Virus record (IMG/VR): IMGVR_UViG_3300010885_045821
Location: 1-32,210 of that record
Length of the DNA: 32,210 nucleotides
Reading direction: 5' to 3' (one strand)
Origin: a virus
In this document: positions 8,072-13,692 of the stretch, one piece after another
How positions within the stretch are numbered: the stretch's first letter is position 1
Layout of the letters: every line of letters begins with the position of its first letter
The notes under the pieces: model-generated
What the model was told of the DNA's origin: nothing
Database searches by the model: none
Seen by the model: the letters and a program-made list of their open reading frames with translations, nothing else
Position numbers and translations under genes: made by a program

Positions 8072-8290
8072 TTATTTCCTACCACCTTTGAAAGCTTTAT
8101 CGTATTCCTCTTTTTCTTTTGTCTTCTGCTCCACAAACTTATCAATCAAATATTTTCTTTCAGCAATTGTAAATTGCATAAAGTCTTGTTTTTGAACACG
8201 CAGATGATAGAGAAAGAAAAACATTTCATCCATCAACGCTTGCCATAACTTCAGGCTCGGACTTAATTCGCCTTCTTGCTCTTTGGGAAG
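8072..8290 (-). CDS. Small baseplate/tail-assembly-type protein, probable -1 frameshift product of the gp26-like gene
   Basis: This reading frame overlaps the end of the gp26-like gene and is open from just after a TGA at 8303-8305 to the TAA at 8072-8074. From the slip site it encodes 72 residues, including LWQALMDEMFFFLYHL, TIAERKYLIDKF and a Lys/Glu-rich tail. The pattern of a Tyr-His helix followed by an ERxxLIDxF helix resembles small proteins next to baseplate gp26 in T4-like phages (gp51 region) and small chaperone-like proteins of other contractile systems. There is no convincing ribosome binding site; the first in-frame ATG is at 8233, 19 codons in. The alternative is independent initiation at TTG 8236 or ATG 8233. 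Expression as a gp26-like fusion through the T TTT TTC heptamer is my preferred reading. Confidence 0.6.
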   Translation of the reverse strand, partial: LPKEQEGELSPSLKLWQALMDEMFFFLYHLRVQKQDFMQFTIAERKYLIDKFVEQKTKEKEEYDKAFKGGRK

Positions 8291-9363
8291 AAAAAACCTG
8301 AATCAAGTGGCAATTCTATTTCAAAGTCCTCGTTTGAATAAGGAGATAGCACCGTAATATTTGTTTCCATTCCAAATGGAGGATCATTGATAACATTTCT
8401 CATGTAATTTACATCTTGAATAGACAAATTTCTGATTAATACTTTCAATTCTTCTTTATCTGTGATTGTTTCAACACTATTTAGCAAAAGCGCAAGTCTA
8501 AATGTCATTGTGTCATCTAGCGCCGTTTCACTAAATGCTTTTATTTTTGATTCTCTGTATTGTTGCAAATCAGTTTCATCTTTGCCTTTTCCAAACCTAT
8601 AACTAAATTTATATTTACTTTTTGGCAAAACACCATTCAAATTGTTTGGTCCAAAATTATCAGGACATCTAATGATTTCCAAAGTGTCTAAATCAACAGT
8701 TGTTGCAAATTGCCTTTCTGTTTCTGGACATTTAATTTGAATGTCATAATCAGTTCCATAACTAATACCACGAAGATAAATCAAAAGAAATGTTCTATCC
8801 TGTGAAAGAAGATTTTCTGGTTTAATATCTTCTCTGATACACTTGCTAAAAATCATATTAATAGCAGTGTTCTTTTTCACAAATCTAGGTGTCGCAAGAA
8901 TTTGCTCTTCTTCACCAGTCATCGGTCTAATGTGAATTATTCCATTCGTTGGTCCATCTGTCCCATCATAAAACTTTCCCCTACTAGGAAGCATTACTTC
9001 TTCGTAGTTAATGCTATTTTGCTTTAACGCATTCAAGATAGCATTAAGCTCAGGGTTTGCATTCATCATCACCATTGCAGTCGAAACGTCCATTTGCGAC
9101 TTAGGCATTGGCGCAAAACCAGAAGTATCACCACCAAGTTGAGATCTGAATTGAGGAGGAATATTACCTGTGACTGCTCCAGCGGGAAAATTATTAAACT
9201 CTGGTGGTAGTCCTTGAGGTTGCCCTTGTGGCGGCATTTGCTGTCTTAAAGGATGATTTTCCGGTAAATCCATCTGTTGTTCTTTTGGCAAATTAACAGG
9301 ATTGTTGCCGCCAAATCCGTTAGGTGTGTTTGGTCTTTGTGGTCTATAAATTTCATCAGCCAT
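8263..9363 (-). CDS. gp26-like baseplate protein (T4_baseplate family)
   Basis: A 366-residue protein. The first 120 residues are low-complexity (Pro/Gln/Asn/Gly-rich, with NHPLRQQMPPQGQPQG). The remainder matches the T4-type baseplate family: the MLPSRGKFYDG motif, GIIHIRPMTGEEEQILATP, a helical core (INMIFSKCIREDI) and a strand-rich section with YDIQIKCPETERQF. T4 gp26 itself is near 208 residues, so this is the family core plus a long disordered extension. I place the start at ATG 9363, behind AAGGGG, rather than six codons upstream where no binding site exists. A -1 slippery site near the 3' end probably yields a longer fusion with the next small frame. A late-type TAATAAATA lies upstream. 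Confidence 0.7.
   Translation of the reverse strand: MADEIYRPQRPNTPNGFGGNNPVNLPKEQQMDLPENHPLRQQMPPQGQPQGLPPEFNNFPAGAVTGNIPPQFRSQLGGDTSGFAPMPKSQMDVSTAMVMMNANPELNAILNALKQNSINYEEVMLPSRGKFYDGTDGPTNGIIHIRPMTGEEEQILATPRFVKKNTAINMIFSKCIREDIKPENLLSQDRTFLLIYLRGISYGTDYDIQIKCPETERQFATTVDLDTLEIIRCPDNFGPNNLNGVLPKSKYKFSYRFGKGKDETDLQQYRESKIKAFSETALDDTMTFRLALLLNSVETITDKEELKVLIRNLSIQDVNYMRNVINDPPFGMETNITVLSPYSNEDFEIELPLDSGFFFPKSKKAN
8290..8296 (-). promoter_or_regulatory. Candidate -1 frameshift slippery heptamer T TTT TTC
   Basis: In the frame of the gp26-like gene the codons read GGT TTT TTC TTC, so the heptamer T TTT TTC is in the exact X XXY YYZ register. It lies eight codons before the zero-frame stop (8263-8265) and two codons after the last stop in the -1 frame. 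Phage P2 tail gene E uses a similar run of Ts. No strong downstream pseudoknot was seen by eye. Confidence 0.55.
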
Positions 9364-9441
9364 TATTTTCCCCTTATTCATTAATCTTATTTTTAATTTA
9401 GTGATATTTATTAAAAACTATATTGTAATAGGAGATTTTTT
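9364..9441. promoter_or_regulatory. Divergent promoter region
   Basis: This 78-base AT-rich gap separates two outward-facing units. On the plus strand, AACTATATTGTAAT (9416-9429) is followed at once by AGGAG and ATG 9442; the same core (ACTATATTG) recurs at 11489-11497. On the minus strand, TAATAAATA resembles the T4 late box TATAAATA. Promoter function is inferred. Confidence 0.45.
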
Positions 9442-9810
9442 ATGATACAAATTGGATTTCACAATGCAGCAGAACTGTTATTTCAGAATCAACTGATTAG
9501 AGAGTCTTTACCAAGACATAAACATCTTTTTGATTCTTGGGCATTATCACAAAAAATACCTCAAATGAGAAGCTTGGGAATACGATCAGTTGTAGATTTT
9601 CTTAACAACATAACAGACAAAGAAGTTGAAAAAATATCGGAAATATTTAAGTCTCCAATTGACATGATGAAAATAGAATTGAATTCTTTTAAAAATATTG
9701 TTGGGACAATTGATGATTTTGAATTACAATTACCTCTTAATACTAATGTGGCTGATTTGTGCGTTTACAGAAAAGGCAACAAAGTTTCTGTATTACTTTC
9801 AACGAGGTGA
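9442..9810 (+). CDS. Small protein of unknown function
   Basis: A 122-residue protein that I do not recognise. The N-terminal 65 residues look helical (AAELLFQNQLIRES, RSVVDFLNNI), followed by a short strand-rich end (FELQLPLNTNVADLCVYR, then VSVLLSTR). There is no signal peptide, membrane segment or metal motif. The start is secure: AGGAGA lies eight bases before the ATG. It leads a four-gene plus-strand operon, and its stop overlaps the binding site (GAGGTG) of the membrane-protein gene two bases downstream. Confidence 0.65.
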   Translation: MIQIGFHNAAELLFQNQLIRESLPRHKHLFDSWALSQKIPQMRSLGIRSVVDFLNNITDKEVEKISEIFKSPIDMMKIELNSFKNIVGTIDDFELQLPLNTNVADLCVYRKGNKVSVLLSTR

Positions 9811-9812
9811 TT

Positions 9813-10127
9813 ATGTTTGAGATCATTGTTTGGACACTTGGATCTATCGGTATGACAAACATTATTGTCGAATCCGATATCGCTAAAGTCGTAAAAGATA
9901 AAATAAAACCATACTTGCCTGAGTTCATCATGAAAGGACTCAATTGCTACCAATGCACAGGTTTTTGGGCTGGAGCATTCACAACAACACTTTTGTTAAT
10001 TTTTAATGAATGGGGATTTAACAAACTGCATTACATATTTTTAGGCGGATGCGCAACTAGCTTTTTAGCAACATTCTTTGCGTTCTTTCAAACCTACTTG
10101 GAAGCTAACAGTGTCATATCAGACTGA
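9813..10127 (+). CDS. DUF1360-like small membrane protein
   Basis: A 104-residue protein with the hallmark of DUF1360: a first hydrophobic helix (FEIIVWTLGSIGMTNIIV), a CYQCTGFWAGAF motif at about residues 45-56 (the family's CxxCxGFW), then two further hydrophobic segments (TTTLLLIFNE and FLGGCATSFLATFFAFF). It should sit in the host inner membrane; the family's function is unknown, though phages often carry it. ATG 9813 is preferred because GAGGTG is placed four bases before it; the longer frame upstream overlaps the previous gene. It overlaps the zinc-ribbon gene by 17 bases. Confidence 0.7.
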   Translation: MFEIIVWTLGSIGMTNIIVESDIAKVVKDKIKPYLPEFIMKGLNCYQCTGFWAGAFTTTLLLIFNEWGFNKLHYIFLGGCATSFLATFFAFFQTYLEANSVISD

Positions 10128-10341
10128 AACACAAATAATTTGTGATAATTGTGGCAAGAAATATCTTGAAAAAGATTTAGAGAATTTATTTCAGATAAAA
10201 AGGTCTGACATCCAGAATGCTATCAAAAAAGATGACGAAAAAGAAAAAATTAAAAAGCAGTTGACTCTTTATAGATGTAGATCTTGTGGGCATGCTTTGA
10301 GGGTAAGGAAATATGAGCGACCAGAACAAACAAAAAATTAA
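10111..10341 (+). CDS. Small zinc-ribbon protein
   Basis: A 76-residue protein with two CxxC knuckles about 40 residues apart, CDNC near residue 11 and CRSC near residue 55, separated by a charged helical segment (DDEKEKIKKQ). This is a plausible four-Cys zinc ribbon, possibly binding nucleic acid or RNA polymerase; the function is not known. I take GTG 10111 as the start, behind GGAAG; an alternative in-frame start at 10078 would lie deeper inside the membrane-protein gene. It overlaps its neighbours by 17 and 29 bases, typical of a tightly coupled phage operon. Confidence 0.65.
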   Translation: MSYQTETQIICDNCGKKYLEKDLENLFQIKRSDIQNAIKKDDEKEKIKKQLTLYRCRSCGHALRVRKYERPEQTKN

Positions 10342-10717
10342 GAATTATGTTTCTTTGATGGATATCAAAACAGCAATGAAGGACGAAAAATTTCGTTCTA
10401 CTTTGCCAGAATCACTCACGCCTGATGTTCAAAAATTCATCAATAATCCAAGCTGTTCTTGCAATGTTCCTCTGTACAAAAAAATCATGAAAGAAGCTAA
10501 AGAGCAAGTACTTACTTATTTTCCAAATAAAGAAGTCATGTCTCAAGAAGAAGAAATTGAAAGATTAGCTAAAAATAATTGGTATGTCATTAACTGTTCA
10601 ATTGGCGATCTTGAAAAAGAAATGAAAAAATTACCAGCAGGAAGAAAGCAAGTTACAATGTCAAGGTACGAAGACCAAGTTACTGTAATCGTAAATGAAC
10701 TTGACAATTTGTTTTAA
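10313..10717 (+). CDS. Small protein of unknown function
   Basis: A 134-residue protein, last gene of the 9442-10717 operon. It is mainly helical, with a Cys pair (NNPSCSCNVPLY) around residues 46-54 and a strand-rich C-terminus (NWYVINCSIGDLEKE, then QVTVIVNELDNLF). It has AAGGA five bases before its ATG. I see no family signature. Its TAA shares the palindromic TTAA with the stop of the converging gene, and the likely terminator hairpin lies just beyond, inside that gene. Confidence 0.65.
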   Translation: MSDQNKQKIKNYVSLMDIKTAMKDEKFRSTLPESLTPDVQKFINNPSCSCNVPLYKKIMKEAKEQVLTYFPNKEVMSQEEEIERLAKNNWYVINCSIGDLEKEMKKLPAGRKQVTMSRYEDQVTVIVNELDNLF

Positions 10718-11487
10718 TTAACATCATATTTAGCCAATATATTGTTTATATTGGCTAACATTTTTTCAGGATGATTTTTATGCATACTAGGAATCATCGG
10801 TAGAAAATCGTATATTTTTCTACTCTCAGCCATTTTTATTGCATTTTCATAACAGTTTTTAGCACTTGAAAACAAATTCAATTCATACAAATAATCACCC
10901 CACAGATTTGTCAGTTCAACAAATGTTGGATACTTCTTTACCATCGACTGAATAAATTCATTTAAATCTGATGTGTGATTATTATTTTTTAATTTTTCAT
11001 ACACATACTGATATACTAAAAACAATTCATTCGGAGCTGGATCATTAACAAAAATGTATTCCTCCAATTTCGGTAAAAACAAACCTTTATCAGAATACAC
11101 ATGACACCAATCATCATTAAATTTTTTTATATTTTTAAATGAACTTTTAACAAATATCTTGGATATTTCATTTGACTTAGAATTACTTCTTTTTGATTTG
11201 ATGATCCATTTATCTACAATTAAATTGTAATGAGATTTAAACGATTCTTCCTCATCCCACAACGCAATTTCTTCATCTGGATGAAGAACAAAAAAATAAC
11301 TTTTATTGTAAAACAATTCTAATTCTGCAAAAAAATTCTTTTTGCTTTTTAACAAATTTAAATTTTTAATGTTTTTATCAAATGTAAAAAAATTTTTATT
11401 TTCAATATCATTGAATTTAACTAAACATTGTTCTTGTTCTTTCAAAGAATCAACAATTATTGCGCAATTTATTTTGATAACACTCAT
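10714..11487 (-). CDS. TPR-containing protein, possibly a degenerate glycosyltransferase
   Basis: A 257-residue protein. The C-terminal third contains a tetratricopeptide-like pair of helices (NLWGDYLYELNLFSSAKNCY...AIKMAE) and an earlier helical unit. The N-terminal part, with YFFVLHPDEEI and HVYSDKGLF, vaguely recalls GT2-plus-TPR proteins in which a DxDE-like loop binds the sugar nucleotide, but a convincing catalytic set is missing. It is very Asn/Lys/Phe-rich. It starts 14 bases from the divergent sigma-factor gene and has no Shine-Dalgarno, only CAATATAGT before the ATG. Its job is unknown; the TPR part suggests protein binding. Confidence 0.6.
   Translation of the reverse strand: MSVIKINCAIIVDSLKEQEQCLVKFNDIENKNFFTFDKNIKNLNLLKSKKNFFAELELFYNKSYFFVLHPDEEIALWDEEESFKSHYNLIVDKWIIKSKRSNSKSNEISKIFVKSSFKNIKKFNDDWCHVYSDKGLFLPKLEEYIFVNDPAPNELFLVYQYVYEKLKNNNHTSDLNEFIQSMVKKYPTFVELTNLWGDYLYELNLFSSAKNCYENAIKMAESRKIYDFLPMIPSMHKNHPEKMLANINNILAKYDVN
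10730..10766 (+). terminator. Intrinsic terminator inside the converging gene
   Basis: TTAGCCAATAT (10730-10740) pairs perfectly with 10748-10758, loop ATTGTTT, followed by CATTTTTT. This is a classic intrinsic terminator for the 9442-10717 operon, placed within the last codons of the minus-strand gene 10714-11487. Confidence 0.75.
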
Positions 11488-11501
11488 ACTATATTGATAA
11501 T
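11488..11501. promoter_or_regulatory. 14-base divergent promoter between two start codons
   Basis: Only ACTATATTGATAAT separates the ATG of the minus gene from the ATG of the sigma gene. Both genes begin ATGAGT, making the flanks a perfect inverted repeat (ACTCAT...ATGAGT). With no room for a leader or Shine-Dalgarno, transcripts in both directions would be leaderless or the promoters would lie inside the opposite gene. Confidence 0.5.
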
Positions 11502-11990
11502 ATGAGTAATCATTATCTTGATAATAAATATTTGGAAAAAAATATTATCGACTTTCAGCAAGCTAAAAAGTTTAAAAAAAAATATGAACTGCTTAAGCAA
11601 GATTACGAAGCTCATAAGCAAAATGTGGAAACCCCTACGCTAAAAATCAGTGAAGAAAAAAATATTGAAAACGAAAAGATCTTAAAACAAAGTCAAGACA
11701 ATCTAGCAAAAGAATTTTTCACATTGGCTGAGAATATTGTAAGATTTAGAAATTTCCAAAAAATAGATTATGATGATGCCGTCCAAGAAGGTGTGTTTAT
11801 TTGTTTTGCGAAGATAGAGCGTTTTGATCCAAGTAGAGGCAGCAAAGCATTTAATTTTCTAACCACTTGCCTCATTCATCATTTAAGACAAATATACAGA
11901 ACAAACAAAAACTTCGAAGAATTGAAGAAGAGATATCAAGATTTTTGTTACACGAAGATAAGCAAAGAAATGCCTATAAAAAGAATTTGA
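11502..11990 (+). CDS. gp55-like late RNA polymerase sigma factor
   Basis: A 162-residue sigma-like protein. Residues 88-133 match sigma-70 region 2: DYDDAVQEGVFICFAKI, FDPSRGSKAFNFL and a following helix ending HHLRQIYR, the core-binding and -10-recognition part. Regions 3 and 4 are absent, as in T4 gp55, which is similar in length (185 residues) and directs late transcription from TATAAATA boxes without a -35 element. The first 85 residues are charged and helical. It therefore probably reprograms host RNA polymerase for late genes, many of which here have TATA-like boxes immediately upstream. The start has no Shine-Dalgarno and sits in a 14-base divergent gap, consistent with leaderless or autoregulated expression. 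An ECF-like remnant is less likely. Confidence 0.8.
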   Translation: MSNHYLDNKYLEKNIIDFQQAKKFKKKYELLKQDYEAHKQNVETPTLKISEEKNIENEKILKQSQDNLAKEFFTLAENIVRFRNFQKIDYDDAVQEGVFICFAKIERFDPSRGSKAFNFLTTCLIHHLRQIYRTNKNFEELKKRYQDFCYTKISKEMPIKRI

Positions 11991-12044
11991 TTTAAATTTT
12001 CATTTACGTTATCATTACAGTGAAGTTATAATAATATTTTTTAA

Positions 12045-12071
12045 GCATTCACGCTATGTTAGTGTGAATGC
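12045..12071 (+). terminator. Hairpin after the sigma gene
   Basis: GCATTCAC (12045-12052) pairs with GTGAATGC (12064-12071), 54 bases past the sigma stop. No U-tract follows. The surrounding 153-base gap (11991-12143) has no gene; it also holds a weaker CCAAT/ATTGG inverted repeat and a direct repeat of CAATTTTAT, and ends with CGAGGAG before the next ATG. Confidence 0.5.
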
Positions 12072-12143
12072 CCAATAGTCAATTTTATCGATTGGCTAAT
12101 GGCAATTTTATTGTTTTGATGTTTTTGTTCCGAGGAGCTTAGT

Positions 12144-12413
12144 ATGAAGAATAGATTTCTCGAAGGCATTGAAAGTAATGAACTTTTAAATATTCTCGAA
12201 AACAGTTACCTCAAAGAAAAAATCAATCTCTTACTTTCAAACGAAAACCTTGTTTATACAAAAAAAGGCAGATTGAATAAGTCTGGTGCTTGTCGCATTC
12301 TAGATATGAAAAACAAAGAACTAGAAACATTCCTTGAAGAATGCAGAAAAGTTCTTGAAGTTGATCAATTTTTAGACAAAGATGAATATCAGGCTTTAAA
12401 GGAAAGTGATTAA
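12144..12413 (+). CDS. Small helical protein next to the sigma factor
   Basis: An 89-residue, almost entirely helical protein with a possible helix-turn-helix-like middle (KKGRLNKSGACRILDM, then KELETFLEECRKVL) and an acidic C-terminal end (EVDQFLDKDEYQALKESD). GAGGAG lies eight bases before the ATG. Position behind a gp55-like gene invites comparison with the T4 late co-activator gp33, but I see no sequence match and do not assign it. It converges on the second tail-tube gene with a four-base stop overlap (TTAA). Confidence 0.6.
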   Translation: MKNRFLEGIESNELLNILENSYLKEKINLLLSNENLVYTKKGRLNKSGACRILDMKNKELETFLEECRKVLEVDQFLDKDEYQALKESD

Positions 12414-12991
12414 GGAATCATATATTGGGATGCAATAGAAATTATATTTCTGCTACATGCTTCCCAATAAGCTCTATCATATCTTAAAGTCATGTTAATC
12501 CTCATAGCATCGCTTGAGCCCATGCTAACTTCACCCCAGTCAACAGCAACAGGATAAGCATTAACGTAATTCCAAGCTTCTATTGCATATCCACAACCAT
12601 CTAGCATAAATATTTGAACATTTCTTTTGAAATTACCGCTAGCACCACCCAAATAACCAATACCAACCTGATTACTATTTCCCATTTTTCTTAAATAATA
12701 ATTAGATGTAATCCATCCCCAAGCAGGATTTGATTGCGCAACATCATATAAGCTAACTTGTAAATTGTCCCACTCAGGTCTACCAGCAAATCTTATAGTC
12801 TCTATAACATGGTTTACTTCAATTTCTTTATAAGAAAGCTTTGGTCTAGCAGATTTTTCTTCTAGTAATACTTTGTTATAAATTCTAACAGAACTATTAC
12901 CAACATGCGTAACGTCTGGTATGTGCATGATAAACCGGTTTTGCCTCTTGAATACTACAGAAGAGGCAAAACCAATACCCATATTAGGCAT
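12410..12991 (-). CDS. Second tail-tube (gp19-like) paralogue
   Basis: A 193-residue protein paralogous to the tube protein encoded immediately upstream. Both have NMGIG near the N-terminus followed by a basic VFKRxxR segment, and share a C-terminal block: LDGCGY, an aromatic-rich WxYVN/WTLVN, a WG/FG turn, and TLRY near the end. gp19 proteins form the inner tube of contractile tails. The start is ATG 12991, behind TAAGGA; a longer frame to 13072 runs into the upstream gene and has no binding site. It may build a specialised ring, such as a tube initiator or terminus like T4 gp54/gp48, or be a second tube subunit. A 12-bp perfect hairpin lies in its first 20 codons. Confidence 0.7.
   Translation of the reverse strand: MPNMGIGFASSVVFKRQNRFIMHIPDVTHVGNSSVRIYNKVLLEEKSARPKLSYKEIEVNHVIETIRFAGRPEWDNLQVSLYDVAQSNPAWGWITSNYYLRKMGNSNQVGIGYLGGASGNFKRNVQIFMLDGCGYAIEAWNYVNAYPVAVDWGEVSMGSSDAMRINMTLRYDRAYWEACSRNIISIASQYMIP
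12938..12972 (-). repeat. Perfect 12-bp inverted repeat inside the tube paralogue
   Basis: GTTTTGCCTCTT (12938-12949) is the exact reverse complement of 12961-12972, with an 11-base loop. It lies seven codons after the start of the tube paralogue, so on the mRNA it forms a stable hairpin just inside the gene. It could lower expression of the second tube relative to the first or mark an RNA processing site. Confidence 0.6.
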
Positions 12992-13002
12992 AATTATTAT
13001 CC

Positions 13003-13662
13003 TTAGAAGTTTGCTCCTACAGCAGAGCCGCAAACAGGTATGCTGCAAATTTCTCCAGCAAGTGGTGCGCAATTGCTTTCGTATTTAGCATAAGAATATC
13101 TAAGAGTTACTGCAATATCACATTCGCCAGACTCAGAGTAGCTCAAGTCCCCGAAGTTTATACTTTGGGGCCAGCAGTTAACTAAAGTCCACGTTTCAAG
13201 AACATAACCGCAACCGTCGAGAAGAAGTAGTTTTCCAGTTCCTGCGTAGCCATTACCAGCACCAGTTGGATCTACTGCGTAACTTCTTTGAGTTGCTGCA
13301 ATTTCAGTTGAATTAGCTACACCGCTAGCTGGTGAAGCGAAGTTATAAACTCTGTTAACCCATCTTAGAAGATTAGTGACAGTTAAATCTCCGGGAACTG
13401 CCACATCGTAATATGTAAATTCTATGCTTTGGAAAGTGGCTTTACCGGGCAACCAAGTCTTTCCATTCAAGAAATTGATTTCTGTGCCATCATCAATTTC
13501 AAGATTTGGTCTGTTACCTGCTTTTACATACTTACCAGAAACACCAAAGCTGTTTGAACCACCGCCGCCTACGTTTTCTACAGAAAACAACCAGCGATAT
13601 TTACGCTTAAAGGCTACATTGCCCAGTGGTCCAATCCCCATATTATTAACTGTACTAGCCAT
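13003..13662 (-). CDS. Tail tube protein (gp19-like)
   Basis: A 219-residue protein with the features of T4-type tail tubes: an N-terminal GPLGNVAFKRKYRWLFSV segment, a beta-rich body containing FQSIEFTYYDVA, and a conserved end (LLLDGCGYVLETW...WPQSINFGDLSYSES...TLRY). It polymerises as hexamer rings inside the sheath to form the DNA channel. ATG 13662 is chosen over the TTG one codon earlier because GGGAGG sits five bases upstream. It lies 30 bases downstream of the sheath gene, the T4 order 18-19, and 11 bases upstream of its paralogue. It should be made in very large amounts, and the fairly rich codon use agrees. Confidence 0.82.
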   Translation of the reverse strand: MASTVNNMGIGPLGNVAFKRKYRWLFSVENVGGGGSNSFGVSGKYVKAGNRPNLEIDDGTEINFLNGKTWLPGKATFQSIEFTYYDVAVPGDLTVTNLLRWVNRVYNFASPASGVANSTEIAATQRSYAVDPTGAGNGYAGTGKLLLLDGCGYVLETWTLVNCWPQSINFGDLSYSESGECDIAVTLRYSYAKYESNCAPLAGEICSIPVCGSAVGANF

Positions 13663-13692
13663 CAATCCTCCCTTGTATTAATATTTTTATTA

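Noticed and set aside
8033-8248. Plus-strand hydrophobic open frames opposite the small baseplate-type frame
   Set aside because: They are Phe/Leu-rich shadows of minus-strand coding sequence and lack start signals.
11991-12143. The 153-base gap as a tRNA or structured RNA gene
   Set aside because: No acceptor stem, anticodon loop or CCA-like end was found; only simple hairpins are present.
13003-13072. Longer start (13072) for the second tube protein
   Set aside because: The extra 27 residues are Cys/Arg-rich antifamily sequence inside the upstream tube gene; ATG 12991 has its own TAAGGA.
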